A DNA stretch of 64,000 nt from Marinobacter nanhaiticus D15-8W (lineage in GTDB: Bacteria > Pseudomonadota > Gammaproteobacteria > Pseudomonadales > Oleiphilaceae): the NCBI RefSeq assembly GCF_036511935.1, contig NZ_AP028878.1, positions 2,542,001 through 2,606,000 on the forward strand, in the 5' to 3' direction. The number at the start of each line of letters is the position of its first letter. Position 1 is the first letter of the stretch. The translations under genes were made by a program, and so were the position numbers. Shown one piece after another: positions 28,732 to 38,387 of this stretch. Below the pieces are notes generated by a model. The model was not told where the DNA came from. It worked only from the letters and a program-made list of their open reading frames with translations, and ran no database searches.

Positions 28732-29199
28732 TCAAAGCTTCCCGCCGGCGGGTGAAATCGGATCGCTGGCGGGGAAGGTTTCGTCGACAGCCTCGTCCAG
28801 TTCATTTTCCAGCCCCCATGCGGCGGGACCTTCCTTCTCGCCCTTCATCAACTCCTGTCCAGTGACCGTTCCGACCGGGTGACCGGCGTCGTCCAGAACC
28901 AACAGATAGCCCGTGACATGCCCCGCATACTTGCGGCAAATAGCCTGCCAGTCATCGCTCGCACGACAGCAGGACACATCGCTCTGCATGATGCCTCTTA
29001 CAGAGAACGCCCTGGTCTCAATCGCGGGATCTGTCTGTTCCGCCATGTCCTCGGCAGTAACCAAACCGCGGATACACCATGAATCGATGACCGGTACGAC
29101 AGGGGGAGAGTTACGCCGGAAAAGCGAAGCGGCATGCTCTACCGTGTCCGTCGTCAACAGGAAACGATCCACTTTCTGCATCTTGTAGCGCACTTGCAT
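28732..29199 (-). CDS. CBS-domain protein with a C-terminal ETFPASDP tail
   Basis: A 155-residue protein with two CBS motifs (TVEHAASLFRRNSPPVVPVID, RGLVTAEDMAEQ; VTGYLLVLDDAGHPVGTVTGQELM), which usually bind adenine nucleotides. After the CBS pair comes a short tail NELDEAVDETFPASDPISP, a motif found on many small stress-related bacterial proteins. ATG 29199 has GGAGGGACCGCC before it. A FNR-like box lies 37 bases upstream of the start. Neighbouring genes (arc operon, ferritin-like protein) suggest a role in energy or oxygen stress, but this is inference. Confidence 0.85.
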   Translation of the reverse strand: MQVRYKMQKVDRFLLTTDTVEHAASLFRRNSPPVVPVIDSWCIRGLVTAEDMAEQTDPAIETRAFSVRGIMQSDVSCCRASDDWQAICRKYAGHVTGYLLVLDDAGHPVGTVTGQELMKGEKEGPAAWGLENELDEAVDETFPASDPISPAGGKL

Positions 29200-29235
29200 G
29201 GCGGTCCCTCCTTTTATTGCTCGGTCCTGCCTTGT

Positions 29236-29249
29236 TTTATGCAAATCAA
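29236..29249 (-). promoter_or_regulatory. Possible ANR/FNR box between CBS and ferritin-like genes
   Basis: On the minus strand the site reads TTGATTTGCATAAA, 9 of 10 conserved bases of TTGAT-N4-ATCAA. It is only 37 bases from the CBS start, too close for simple activation of that gene, and 163 bases before the plus-strand ferritin-like gene. So the match is good but the geometry is doubtful. Confidence 0.4.
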
Positions 29250-29411
29250 CGTCCATGTGCGCTATCTATCCACACCTGGGCCTATGAATTGAACTAGGTG
29301 CGGAGATTGCTTGTCTCCAATGTGGAAGCGCTTTAAACAGTATTGAGTGATGCAGTGAAAAAGAAGTAAGGAAGAAACCATTGGTCACGTTTCGAAATAA
29401 GGAGCCGAACC

Positions 29412-29843
29412 ATGGTGGACTTCACCAAGGCAATGAGTAATCAGCACATGATTGACGGACTCAATCGCGTGATCGAGATGAACTACCGGTTAATCCGGCA
29501 TTGTGATTGGGCATACAAGCACGCAGCTGGGCCAGACCTCAAGGGTATGGCTGAACAATTGCGGAGCATGCACCACGGTCATATCGAGATGATTAGCGAG
29601 ATGGTGCGAGCTCTGGGCGGTGTACCGGCTTCCGGTGATGGGCCCTCCCCAAACGACCATTTCGGCGTCGGTGGTCATAACGAACAGGCGATCATGATTT
29701 CCCTCCGTGAAGAGGAAGATGAGCTGCAACGGCACTATGTGGAGACGCTTAAGGCACTGGGCGCGAGTGGCGAGGTGGCCGACGTCATGAACCGGACGAT
29801 CGATGACGCCCGCAAACAGCACGAGGCGCTTGAGGTGCACTAA
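29412..29843 (+). CDS. Ferritin-like four-helix-bundle protein
   Basis: A 143-residue all-helical protein. Regularly placed Glu and His (IEMNYRLIRHCDWAYKHA, MHHGHIEMISEMVRALGG, SLREEEDELQRHYVETLKALG, DDARKQHEALEVH) give the look of a ferritin-like or DUF2383-type bundle able to bind metal. A strong AAGGAG precedes the ATG. It converges on arcC with 7 bases between stops. No enzymatic role can be read. Confidence 0.7.
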   Translation: MVDFTKAMSNQHMIDGLNRVIEMNYRLIRHCDWAYKHAAGPDLKGMAEQLRSMHHGHIEMISEMVRALGGVPASGDGPSPNDHFGVGGHNEQAIMISLREEEDELQRHYVETLKALGASGEVADVMNRTIDDARKQHEALEVH

Positions 29844-29850
29844 GTCTGTT

Positions 29851-30792
29851 TTAAAGGGTGGGGCGCCGGTACTGTACTCCTTTATAGTTTGTACTGACTT
29901 GGGTGCCTGCCTTGCCGCTGACAATCGACTCTATATCGCCCAGAGCGCCAATAACGGCCCGGTTGCCGGTTTTACGGGCGAATTCGCAGGCGGCCTGAAC
30001 CTTGGGGCCCATGGAACCGGCAGCAAACGACAGCTTTTCCAGGGCTTCTGGGTGGGCGGCCGCTATGGCGCGTTCTCGTGGTGTGCCCCAGTCGCAATAC
30101 ACAGCATCGACGTCCGTGGCAATCACAAGCAAGTCGCTTTTCAGAGACGTGGCGAGAAGGCTTGAGCAAAGATCCTTGTCAATCACCGCTTCCACGCCAC
30201 GCAGGATATGGTGCTCATCGTAGGCGGTCGGAATGCCGCCACCACCGGCGCAGACGACGATGGTGCCTTTATCCAGCAGCCATTCGATGGGGCGTAACTC
30301 GAAGATGCGCTTAGGCCTGGGGCTGGCCACCACCCGTCGATATTTCTCGCCGTCCGAGGCAATTTGCCAGCCGTATTTTTTTGCCAGCCGCTCCGCAGTG
30401 GGGCGACTGTAGACAGGACCAATGGGCTTGGTCGGGTGACGGAACGCAGGGTCTCGATGATCCACTTCGACCTGTGTTAGCAGCGTCGCAAATGGAACGT
30501 CCGAGGGCAGCAGGTTGCCCAGTTCCTGTTCGATCATGTACCCAATCATCCCTTCGGTTTCAGCGCCAAGAACATCCAGGGGATAGGGTTGGTTTTTGCT
30601 GTCGGCCGCTGTCTGCAAGGCAAGCAGCCCCACTTGGGGGCCGTTGCCGTGCGCAATAACCAATTCGTTACCGGGATATACGAGAGCAATCTGTGCGGCA
30701 GCGACTCGCACATTGCTTCGCTGGTTTTCGGCACTAAGGGGTTCGCCCCTGCGCAAGAGTGCATTGCCGCCCAAAGCGATGACTATACGCAT
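29851..30792 (-). CDS. arcC: Carbamate kinase
   Basis: Makes ATP and carbamate from carbamoyl phosphate and ADP, the energy-yielding last step of the arginine deiminase pathway. The 313 residues begin [16 protein letters not shown], with the glycine-rich phosphate loop. They continue with [51 protein letters not shown] and [15 protein letters not shown], all conserved in the amino acid kinase fold of ArcC. Last gene of arcDABC, 4 bases after arcB. Start at 30792 matches the family; the upstream in-frame extension is inside arcB. Confidence 0.96.
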   Translation of the reverse strand: MRIVIALGGNALLRRGEPLSAENQRSNVRVAAAQIALVYPGNELVIAHGNGPQVGLLALQTAADSKNQPYPLDVLGAETEGMIGYMIEQELGNLLPSDVPFATLLTQVEVDHRDPAFRHPTKPIGPVYSRPTAERLAKKYGWQIASDGEKYRRVVASPRPKRIFELRPIEWLLDKGTIVVCAGGGGIPTAYDEHHILRGVEAVIDKDLCSSLLATSLKSDLLVIATDVDAVYCDWGTPRERAIAAAHPEALEKLSFAAGSMGPKVQAACEFARKTGNRAVIGALGDIESIVSGKAGTQVSTNYKGVQYRRPTL

Positions 30793-30796
30793 GTTG

Positions 30797-31825
30797 CTAT
30801 TGCTCCGAGCCTGGTTCCGGGCTGCCGAGGGTCGAAACAAGGACGGCCTTTATGGTGTGCATGCGGTTTTCCGCCTGGTCGAACGCAATGCAGGCCTCGG
30901 ATTCGAATACCTCGTTCGTTACTTCGATACCGCCGGCGAGCTCTGGATACTGTTCTGCTACCTGTTTCCCAACGCGGGTCTCTGCGTTGTGGAATGCGGG
31001 CAGGCAATGCATGAACTTCACGCCGGGGTTGCCGGAGGCCTTGAGCAGGCTCGTGTTCACCTGGTAAGGGATCAGCATGCGAATACGCTCGGCCCAGGTT
31101 TCGATCGGCTCTCCCATGGAGACCCATACGTCGGTGTGGATAAAGTCCGCTTTGTGGACGGCTTCGCTGGGGTCTTCAGTCAGGGTCAGCCGGGCACCAG
31201 TCTCCTGGGCGATGCTACGGCAGGCTTCTATACGATTCCGGGCAGGCCAGAGTTCCTTGGGCGCGCCGATACGTACATCCATGCCGAGTTTGGCGCCGAT
31301 CAGTAGCAGGGAGTTGCCCATGTTGTTGCGGGCATCGCCCAGGTAGGCAAAGCGGATCTCAGAAAGCGGTTTGCCCGCATGCTCGCGCATGGTCAGTACA
31401 TCGGCAATCATCTGCGTGGGGTGATATTCATCCGTCAGACCATTGAAAACGGGAACCCCGGCATAACGGTTCAGGTCTTCGACGACGGACTGGCTGAAGC
31501 CTCGATACTCGATAGCGTCGTACATCCTGCCCAGGACCCTTGCGGTATCCTTCATGGTTTCCTTATGACCAATCTGGGATGACGTGGGGTCGATATAGGT
31601 GACGTGGGCTCCCTGGTCGTAGGCGGCCACTTCAAAAGCGCATCGGGTGCGGGTCGATGTCTTTTCGAAGATCAGGGCAATATTCCTGCCCTTGAGATAC
31701 TGCTGTTCGGCGCGATTGTATTTGGCCTGTTTAAGTTCGCTGGACAGATCCAGGAGGTACACCAGTTCTTCGGGTGTGTGATGGATGAGGCTGAGCAGGC
31801 TGCGGTTGTGGAGGTCGGTGGTCAT
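30797..31825 (-). CDS. arcB: Ornithine carbamoyltransferase, catabolic
   Basis: Converts citrulline and phosphate to ornithine and carbamoyl phosphate in the deiminase pathway. The 342 residues contain the carbamoyl phosphate motif STRTR ([15 protein letters not shown]), [13 protein letters not shown], and the ornithine/catalytic Cys motif [10 protein letters not shown]. The catabolic rather than biosynthetic role is taken from its place between arcA and arcC. The gene follows arcA by 21 bases. Confidence 0.95.
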   Translation of the reverse strand: MTTDLHNRSLLSLIHHTPEELVYLLDLSSELKQAKYNRAEQQYLKGRNIALIFEKTSTRTRCAFEVAAYDQGAHVTYIDPTSSQIGHKETMKDTARVLGRMYDAIEYRGFSQSVVEDLNRYAGVPVFNGLTDEYHPTQMIADVLTMREHAGKPLSEIRFAYLGDARNNMGNSLLLIGAKLGMDVRIGAPKELWPARNRIEACRSIAQETGARLTLTEDPSEAVHKADFIHTDVWVSMGEPIETWAERIRMLIPYQVNTSLLKASGNPGVKFMHCLPAFHNAETRVGKQVAEQYPELAGGIEVTNEVFESEACIAFDQAENRMHTIKAVLVSTLGSPEPGSEQ

Positions 31826-31846
31826 AGTAGCTCCCAGGTTATCGAA

Positions 31847-33100
31847 TCAGCTTTCGAGCGGGTCACGCAGCAGCGGGCAGGTCATGCAATGGCCGCCACC
31901 GCGGCCGCGGCCCAGTTCGCTGGCATCGATGGTGATCACTTCAACGCCAGCCTTGCGCAGGACGGTATTGGTGTAGGTGTTGCGGTCGTAAGCGATGACG
32001 ACCCCGGGTTCCACCGCGATGACGTTGTTGCCGTCGTCCCATTGCTCGCGCTCCGCCTCATAGCTGTCGCCGCCGGTTTCAACCACTCGCAAGGACCTCA
32101 GACCCATGGCTTCGGCGACGACATCCAGTAATCCTGCATCTTCGCGCCGCAGGTCGATTCCGCCCGGCCTGGATTCGTCGGGGCGAAGGCTGAACGGAAC
32201 GATACTTTTCACCACTTCCGGGTAGATGGTTACCAGGTCGCGATCACAGAAGCTGAAAACCGTATCCAGGTGCATCGACGACCTGGATTTGGGCAAACCC
32301 GCGACAATCACACGGTCGGCGGCCCCGGCGCGAAACAGGTTCTGGGTGATCTGGCCGATCGCCTGACGGGAGGTGCGCTCGCCCATACCGATCAAGACCA
32401 CGCCGTTCCCGATCGGCATCACATCGCCGCCTTCCAGCGTCGCGAGGCCATGATCCTGGTCCACATCGCCAAACCAGACGTCGAACTGCGCGTTGGCGAA
32501 CGCGGGGTGAAAGCGGTAAACGGCGGCCGTAAGCAAGGTTTCCTGACGCCGGGCGGGCCAGAACATGGGATTCAGGCTCACTCCGCCGTATATCCAGCAA
32601 CTGGTGTCACGGGTAAACAGGCTGTTTGGCAAGGGCGGAAGTACGAAACTGGAGTGCCCGAGATATTCCCGAAACATCTTCAACGCCTCGCTACCATGCG
32701 CGTCGCCGAGGTCGTCCGCAGAGACACCGCCGATCAGGTACTCCGCCAGCTGTCGCGGTGGCAGCGATTCGAACCAGCTGCGGACTTCGTCGCACAGGGA
32801 AATACCGGTCTGGCTGACCGTTACCTTGCGGTCGAGGATCCATTTCAGCGCCTCGGGATCGCTGACGGTCTCGGTCAGCAGGTTGTGGAGTTCCAGTACC
32901 TCGACACCGCGCTCACGCATCTTGGTAACAAAATCGAAGTGGTCGCGCTTGGCCTGGTTTACCCAGATCACATCATCGAATAACAGATCGTCGCAGTTGG
33001 TTGGCGTGAGACGTTGCTGCGCAAGTCCTGGCGAACACACCAGCACCTTTCGCAGCTTTCCAATTTCCGAATGAACGCCGAACTGATGGGTCTTGGTCAT
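31847..33100 (-). CDS. arcA: Arginine deiminase
   Basis: Hydrolyses arginine to citrulline and ammonia. The 417 residues show the guanidino-modifying enzyme fold with the motifs [46 protein letters not shown] and the C-terminal [14 protein letters not shown] with the catalytic Cys. ATG 33100 is used; a TTG two codons upstream is possible. The gene lies 13 bases after arcD. Confidence 0.96.
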   Translation of the reverse strand: MTKTHQFGVHSEIGKLRKVLVCSPGLAQQRLTPTNCDDLLFDDVIWVNQAKRDHFDFVTKMRERGVEVLELHNLLTETVSDPEALKWILDRKVTVSQTGISLCDEVRSWFESLPPRQLAEYLIGGVSADDLGDAHGSEALKMFREYLGHSSFVLPPLPNSLFTRDTSCWIYGGVSLNPMFWPARRQETLLTAAVYRFHPAFANAQFDVWFGDVDQDHGLATLEGGDVMPIGNGVVLIGMGERTSRQAIGQITQNLFRAGAADRVIVAGLPKSRSSMHLDTVFSFCDRDLVTIYPEVVKSIVPFSLRPDESRPGGIDLRREDAGLLDVVAEAMGLRSLRVVETGGDSYEAEREQWDDGNNVIAVEPGVVIAYDRNTYTNTVLRKAGVEVITIDASELGRGRGGGHCMTCPLLRDPLES

Positions 33101-33113
33101 CGTCAATCCTCGC

Positions 33114-34541
33114 TCAGAGCGTCAACACGCCCTTGTACATGCCGATGGCGCCGATTACGGCTACGATCAGGACGCCGGCAAAAATAATTTTCTCCGCGGG
33201 TTTGAATACCTTTTCCTTGCGCTCGCGCTTGGCCATGGCGAAGAAAATGGCCCCTGGCGCATACAGCAGCGCAGAAAGCAGCAAGTACTGGATACCCCCG
33301 GCGTAGACCAGCCAGGCGGCATAGATCAGCGCGATCAAGGCGATCACGAGATCCTTGCGACGAGCCTGGGGCTGGTTCTCGTAGGTCTCGCCGCGCCAAC
33401 TGAGGATCACCGCATAGGCGGCAGACCAGAAGTAGGGGATCAGTATCATCGACGTTGCCAGGTACAGCAGGTTGAGGTACGTGGCCTCGTTGAAGAAGGT
33501 GAAGATCAGGAATAATTGGATCAGTCCGTTGGATAGCCAAAGGGCATTGATTGGCGCGTGCTTGCTGTTCTGCTTACTGAGGAATTTCGGCATGGTGCCG
33601 TCGCTGGCGCCTGCGACCAGGATCTCCGCACACAGCAGGGTCCAGGCCAGCAGGCCGCCGGCGAGAGAAATCACCAGACCGACGCTGATCAACACTGCAC
33701 CCCAACGGCCCACCACATGCTCGAGGACCCCGGCCATTGACGGATTCTGCAGGTTGGCAAGCTCTGCCTGGCTCATAACCCCCATGGACAGGACGTTGAC
33801 GAGAACCAACAGGAGCAGCACCCCGAGAAAGCCGACAACGGTCGCCCGTCCGACGTCGCTGCGTCTGGCGGCCCGGGCCGAGTACACGTTGGCGCCTTCG
33901 ATGCCGATAAACACCCAGACGGTAACGAGCATCATGTTGCGCACCTGATCCAGCACGCTGCCCAGGTCAGGGTTACCAAACCCCCAGAAGTCTTCCACGA
34001 AGATCCCGGACTGAAAGGCAAACAGGGTGATGACGATGAACAGGATAAGCGGTATCACCTTGGCGATAGTCGTCACCAGGTTGATGAATGCCGCCTCCCG
34101 GATACCCTGTAGCACCAGAAAGTGAATGCCCCAGAGCACAGCCGACGCACACAGGATGGCAACGAACGTATTGCCTTCGCCAAAGACCGGAAAGAAGATC
34201 CCCAGTGTACTGAACAGCAATACGAAGTAACTGACATTGCCGATCCAGGCGCTGATCCAGTATCCCCAGGCGGACGAGAAACCCATGTAGTCGCCAAACC
34301 CTGCCTTGGCGTACGCATAGACCCCGGTATCGAGGTCAGGTTTGCGGTTTGCAAGCGACTGGAAAACGAAAGCCAGGGTGAGCATGCCGATCGCTGTGAT
34401 CAGCCAGCCGATCAGCACGGCTCCAGCCCCGGCACTTGCAGCCATATTCTGGGGTAGCGAGAAGATCCCGCCACCAATCATCGATCCAACAACCAGCGCG
34501 ATCAGCGCGCCAAGTTTCAACTTTTGAGATGTCTGTTCCAT
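33114..34541 (-). CDS. arcD: Arginine/ornithine antiporter
   Basis: Twelve-helix APC-superfamily exchanger that imports arginine and exports ornithine without energy cost. The 475 residues begin [20 protein letters not shown] with the [13 protein letters not shown] substrate loop of TM1. [16 protein letters not shown] in TM6 and a typical ArcD C-terminus follow. GGGAGGACGGTC precedes ATG 34541, so the 24-codon upstream extension is rejected. First gene of arcDABC, with an ANR-type site 59 bases upstream. Confidence 0.95.
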   Translation of the reverse strand: MEQTSQKLKLGALIALVVGSMIGGGIFSLPQNMAASAGAGAVLIGWLITAIGMLTLAFVFQSLANRKPDLDTGVYAYAKAGFGDYMGFSSAWGYWISAWIGNVSYFVLLFSTLGIFFPVFGEGNTFVAILCASAVLWGIHFLVLQGIREAAFINLVTTIAKVIPLILFIVITLFAFQSGIFVEDFWGFGNPDLGSVLDQVRNMMLVTVWVFIGIEGANVYSARAARRSDVGRATVVGFLGVLLLLVLVNVLSMGVMSQAELANLQNPSMAGVLEHVVGRWGAVLISVGLVISLAGGLLAWTLLCAEILVAGASDGTMPKFLSKQNSKHAPINALWLSNGLIQLFLIFTFFNEATYLNLLYLATSMILIPYFWSAAYAVILSWRGETYENQPQARRKDLVIALIALIYAAWLVYAGGIQYLLLSALLYAPGAIFFAMAKRERKEKVFKPAEKIIFAGVLIVAVIGAIGMYKGVLTL

Positions 34542-34570
34542 GACCGTCCTCCCACAGACCCGCACGAAAC

Positions 34571-34613
34571 TTATTCTGAGGACTTGGCGGCAGATGGTTG
34601 TGACCCAGATCAA
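34571..34613 (-). promoter_or_regulatory. ANR/FNR-type promoter of arcDABC
   Basis: The minus-strand sequence TTGATCTGGGTCAC at 34600-34613 has a perfect TTGAT half-site and a weaker second half of TTGAT-N4-ATCAA. About 30 bases further on, CAGAATAAG (34571-34579) can serve as a -10. This puts the box near -41.5, the class II position from which FNR and ANR activate. The arginine deiminase operon of Pseudomonas is a classic ANR target. The site could also reach the divergent ATPase gene. Confidence 0.65.
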
Positions 34614-34730
34614 TTGGAAGGCAAGTGTCTGTTTTAAGAACAGATGACAAGCAGCGGCGCCTTGATCTGAAGCAACCCGCTACGGCCATAGTTGCCGATA
34701 ATCAGGTGAACGGGAATCGAGGGTGTGGGT

Positions 34731-37466
34731 ATGGATCTCAATGTGCGCTGGCATAGCCAATCGGCCGACGCAGCGATGGCGAAGTTGGGCTCGAGCGACC
34801 AGGGGTTGAGCCATCAGGAGGCAAGTCGCCGCCTGGCGGAATACGGTCGTAACCGGCTCGAGGCCGGGGAACATCCACGCTTGCTGCACCGGCTGCTGAA
34901 GCAGTTTGCCAACGCATTGATATACGTCCTGCTGGCCTCGGCGCTCATCACCGCAATGCTGCAGCAGTGGGTCGATACCGCCGTTATTCTGGGCGTTGTT
35001 ATCGTCAATGCGCTCATCGGCATCATACAGGAGGGGCGGGCGGAAAAAGCCCTGGCGGCTATCAGGCAGTTGCTGTCCCATGAGGCGGTAGTCAGGCGGG
35101 ATGGACAAACAAGACAGTTGTCGGCAGAGGATCTGGTGCCCGGCGACCTGGTGTTGCTCCAATCGGGTGATCGGGTCCCGGCTGATCTCCGCCTGATCAA
35201 TACCCACGAATTGCACATCGATGAAGCCATCCTGACAGGCGAGTCCTCGCCTGTAACGAAAACACCTGATCCAGTAAACGGCCCTGCAGATCTGGCTGAA
35301 CGGTTCAGCATGGCCTTCACCGGTACGCTGGTTACCTCGGGCACGGCAGCAGGCGTGGTCGTTGCCACCGGAACCGCGACCGAAGTCGGGAGAATAAGCG
35401 GCCTGCTGGAACAAGTCGAAACCCTGACCACTCCGCTCCTGCGAAAGGTGGATCGTTTTGCCCGTCGACTGGCCCTGGCGACCGTTCTCCTGTCGGTAAT
35501 AACGTTCCTGGTCGCATGGTTCTGGCGTCACTATTCGCTCCCTGAAACGCTGATGACGGCTGTCGGGCTGGCGGTGGCGGCGATTCCCGAGGGCTTGCCT
35601 GCCATATTGACGATTACCCTGGCGATCGGCGTCCAGCGCATGGCCAGACGCAAGGCCATTATCCGCCAGTTGCCAGCGGTGGAAACGCTGGGCTCGGTAA
35701 CGGTCATATGCACCGACAAGACTGGGACGCTGACACGCAACGAGATGACGGTCACCGATGTGGTCACACGATCAGCGCACTTCACGGTGTCCGGGGTGGG
35801 GTACGAGCCTGAGGGCGACCTGCTCGACGGCGGTTCGCCGGCGCGGATAGAGGCGCAACCGGCTGTCCTGGCACTGGCAACCGCCGGGCTCCTGTGTAAT
35901 GACGCCTTGCTGCACCGTGAAGGCGGCGAGTGGCGCATCACCGGAGACCCGACGGAAGGTGCATTGCTGACCTTCGCGGGTAAATGCGGTCTGATACACG
36001 AGACTGGCATCCGCAACCAGCCGCGCCTGGACGCCATCCCCTTTGAATCGGAACATCGTTTTATGGCGACACTGCATCACGATCATCAGGGCAGCCATAC
36101 GATATACATCAAGGGTGCTCCCGAGCAGTTGCTGGAGATGTGCGCCTATGAAGGCCCCTGCGAAGCATCCCAGCCCCTGGACCACGTTTATTGGCAAACC
36201 GCGGCGGACGAACTGGCGAGAGACGGTAAGCGCGTGCTGGCACTGGCATGTCTGAGACTCGACGGCATCAAGACCGAACTGAATTTTGACGACGTCGCGC
36301 ATGGCCTGACCTTGCTGGGTCTGGTCGGTATGGTCGATCCGCCTCGACCAGAGGCCGTCGACGCGGTGGCTCGGGCGCAGGCGGCGGGCATTCGCGTGAA
36401 GATGATTACCGGTGACCACGCGGCTACCGCTGCGGCTATCGGCCGGTCCATGAACATCGGCGTAGGCACTGGAGCTGCCACGGGCGGGCAGGTCGACGGC
36501 GCCAGCGTTGAGCGTCTACGGCAACTGATCAATAAACACGATGTGTTTGCCCGCACCAGTCCCGAACACAAACTGCGTCTGGTGGAGGCGTTGCAGGCCG
36601 AGGGCGAAGTGGTCGCCATGACCGGCGATGGCGTCAATGACGCGCCGGCGCTGAAGCGGGCGGATGTCGGGATCGCCATGGGGCGAAAAGGCACCGATGC
36701 CGCAAAACAGGCCGCCCGCATGGTTTTAGCGGACGACAACTTCGCATCGATCGTGCATGCGGTCGAGGAAGGTCGGGTCGTCTACGACAACCTGAAAAAA
36801 GCGATTCTGTTCATTCTTCCCACCAGTGGCGGCGAAGCCTTGAGCATCCTGGCGGCTGTGGTAATGGGTGTCCTGATGCCCATCACGCCGGTCCAGATCC
36901 TCTGGATCAACATGGTCACTGCCGTGACCCTGGCGCTGACGCTGGCCTTCGAACCCGCGGAAAGCGATGTGATGCAGCGCCGGCCAAATCCGCCGAAGCA
37001 ACCACTGATATCCGGCTTTCTGATCTGGCGGGTAGCCTTCGTTGCCTGCCTGATGGTCACAGCCAGCTTTGGTCTGTATCTCTGGTATCGGGGAAACGGT
37101 CATAGCCTGGAGCTGGCCCGGACTATCGCCGTGAACACCTTGGTCTTCTGCGAAATTGTCTATCTCCTGAACACACGCGTACTTGCCCGGCCGGCCCTCA
37201 GCCGCAATAAACTTGGTTCTAACCCGGTACTCTGGTGGGGGATCGCCGTTCTTCTTGGTTTGCAGGCGTTTTTCACGTATCTGCCCAGCTTCCAGGGGCT
37301 GTTTGGTACGCGTGAACTGTATCCAGTGGACTGGCTGCTGGTGGTCGCTGCAGCCGCCGCGGTTTTCATGGTCGTCGAAGTCGAAAAATACCTGTTCAAC
37401 CGGAGAGAGCATGCTGATGTGGCCGGGGAAAATTCGCGGAAAAAAGCCGCACGGTTGTCCCATTAA
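34731..37466 (+). CDS. P-type cation-transporting ATPase (P2 type)
   Basis: A 911-residue ATP-driven cation pump. It has an N-terminal cation ATPase domain ([18 protein letters not shown]), an actuator with LTGES, TM4 with AAIPEGLPA and the phosphorylation site [12 protein letters not shown]. The nucleotide domain contains KGAPE, and the hinge is [13 protein letters not shown]. Five or six C-terminal helices follow. PEGLP in TM4 is the pattern of calcium- or sodium/potassium-type P2 pumps rather than heavy-metal pumps, but the ion cannot be fixed by eye. ATG 34731 is preceded by GAGGGTGTGGGT. It is divergent from arcD, next to the ANR-type site. Confidence 0.93.
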   Translation: MDLNVRWHSQSADAAMAKLGSSDQGLSHQEASRRLAEYGRNRLEAGEHPRLLHRLLKQFANALIYVLLASALITAMLQQWVDTAVILGVVIVNALIGIIQEGRAEKALAAIRQLLSHEAVVRRDGQTRQLSAEDLVPGDLVLLQSGDRVPADLRLINTHELHIDEAILTGESSPVTKTPDPVNGPADLAERFSMAFTGTLVTSGTAAGVVVATGTATEVGRISGLLEQVETLTTPLLRKVDRFARRLALATVLLSVITFLVAWFWRHYSLPETLMTAVGLAVAAIPEGLPAILTITLAIGVQRMARRKAIIRQLPAVETLGSVTVICTDKTGTLTRNEMTVTDVVTRSAHFTVSGVGYEPEGDLLDGGSPARIEAQPAVLALATAGLLCNDALLHREGGEWRITGDPTEGALLTFAGKCGLIHETGIRNQPRLDAIPFESEHRFMATLHHDHQGSHTIYIKGAPEQLLEMCAYEGPCEASQPLDHVYWQTAADELARDGKRVLALACLRLDGIKTELNFDDVAHGLTLLGLVGMVDPPRPEAVDAVARAQAAGIRVKMITGDHAATAAAIGRSMNIGVGTGAATGGQVDGASVERLRQLINKHDVFARTSPEHKLRLVEALQAEGEVVAMTGDGVNDAPALKRADVGIAMGRKGTDAAKQAARMVLADDNFASIVHAVEEGRVVYDNLKKAILFILPTSGGEALSILAAVVMGVLMPITPVQILWINMVTAVTLALTLAFEPAESDVMQRRPNPPKQPLISGFLIWRVAFVACLMVTASFGLYLWYRGNGHSLELARTIAVNTLVFCEIVYLLNTRVLARPALSRNKLGSNPVLWWGIAVLLGLQAFFTYLPSFQGLFGTRELYPVDWLLVVAAAAAVFMVVEVEKYLFNRREHADVAGENSRKKAARLSH

Positions 37467-37619
37467 CCGCATTCCTGTTCAATCCCTCGCCACTCCCTTT
37501 GCTTATTGTTGATGCCATACCGCTAACGCCGGTGGTCCGGTTGAGTCGATCGACCGCCGGACGTTGGAGCTTCCAGCGCCTGCGAGGCGCCATCAACCCG
37601 TCAAGCAGAGGAACGTCCC

Positions 37620-38324
37620 ATGTCCACCAAGCTAGAAGTCCTGACCCCGCAAAACTGTCAGCTTATCTTCATTGACCAGCAACCGCAGATGGCTTTCGGC
37701 GTCCAGTCGATCGACCGACAGGTCCTCAAGAACCACGTGGTGGGCTTGGCCAAAGCCGCCAAGGTTTTCGGTATACCAACGACCATCACGACCGTGGAAA
37801 CCGAGAGCTTCTCCGGTCACACCTTCCCGGAATTGCTTGCCGTGTTCCCGGAACAGCCAATTCTTGAACGTACCTCGATGAACTCCTGGGACGACCAGAA
37901 AGTGCGCGATGCGCTGGCCCGCAATGGCAAGAAAAAGGTTGTCGTCTCCGGTCTCTGGACCGAGGTCTGCAACAACACCTTTGCTTTGTCTGCCATGCTC
38001 GAGGGCGACTACGAAATCTATATGGTCGCCGACGCCTCCGGCGGCACCTCGCTGGCCGCCCATGACTACGCGATGCAGCGTATGGCGCAGGTCGGCATCA
38101 TCCCAATGACCTGGCAACAGGTACTGCTGGAGTGGCAGCGTGACTGGGCCCACCGAGACACTTACGACGCCGTGATGGACATCGTGCGCGAGCATTCCGG
38201 GGCCTACGGTATGGGCGTGGACTACGCCTACACCATGGTCCACAAGGCGGCCGAAAGGGTTGAACATGGCGAACGTCTGGCGCCGGTTCCGGCCGAATCC
38301 GAGTCGCTGGAATCGGTGTCTTGA
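37620..38324 (+). CDS. Isochorismatase-like hydrolase (YcaC type)
   Basis: Cysteine hydrolase of the isochorismatase superfamily, 234 residues; substrate unknown. Asp19 (LIFIDQQ), Arg84 (ILERTSMNSWDD) and Cys117 (GLWTEVCNNTFAL), preceded by the usual cis-peptide region, match the YcaC subgroup. The C-terminal portion after about 185 is longer than in E. coli YcaC (MDIVREHSGAYGMGVDYAYTM). First gene of the XapX/amidohydrolase cluster, 63 bases before the MFS gene. Confidence 0.9.
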   Translation: MSTKLEVLTPQNCQLIFIDQQPQMAFGVQSIDRQVLKNHVVGLAKAAKVFGIPTTITTVETESFSGHTFPELLAVFPEQPILERTSMNSWDDQKVRDALARNGKKKVVVSGLWTEVCNNTFALSAMLEGDYEIYMVADASGGTSLAAHDYAMQRMAQVGIIPMTWQQVLLEWQRDWAHRDTYDAVMDIVREHSGAYGMGVDYAYTMVHKAAERVEHGERLAPVPAESESLESVS

Positions 38325-38331
38325 ATAGTGG

Positions 38332-38351
38332 GGCGGAGCTTCTGCTCCGCC
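38332..38351 (+). other. Intercistronic perfect hairpin
   Basis: An 8-bp perfect stem, GGCGGAGC-TTCT-GCTCCGCC, directly after the hydrolase stop. It has no T run, so it is more likely an RNA-stability or partial attenuation element than a full terminator. Confidence 0.55.
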
Positions 38352-38387
38352 TGATTGCCTTTCAGAAACTGAAAAGGTATCTCGGCC

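Noticed and set aside
29236..29249. FNR-like box as an activator site for the CBS gene.
   Set aside because: It is only 37 bases from the ATG, which leaves no room for a class II start; kept only as a low-confidence site.
38332..38351. Hairpin after the YcaC-type gene as a terminator.
   Set aside because: Perfect stem but no T run, and the next genes look like the same operon.
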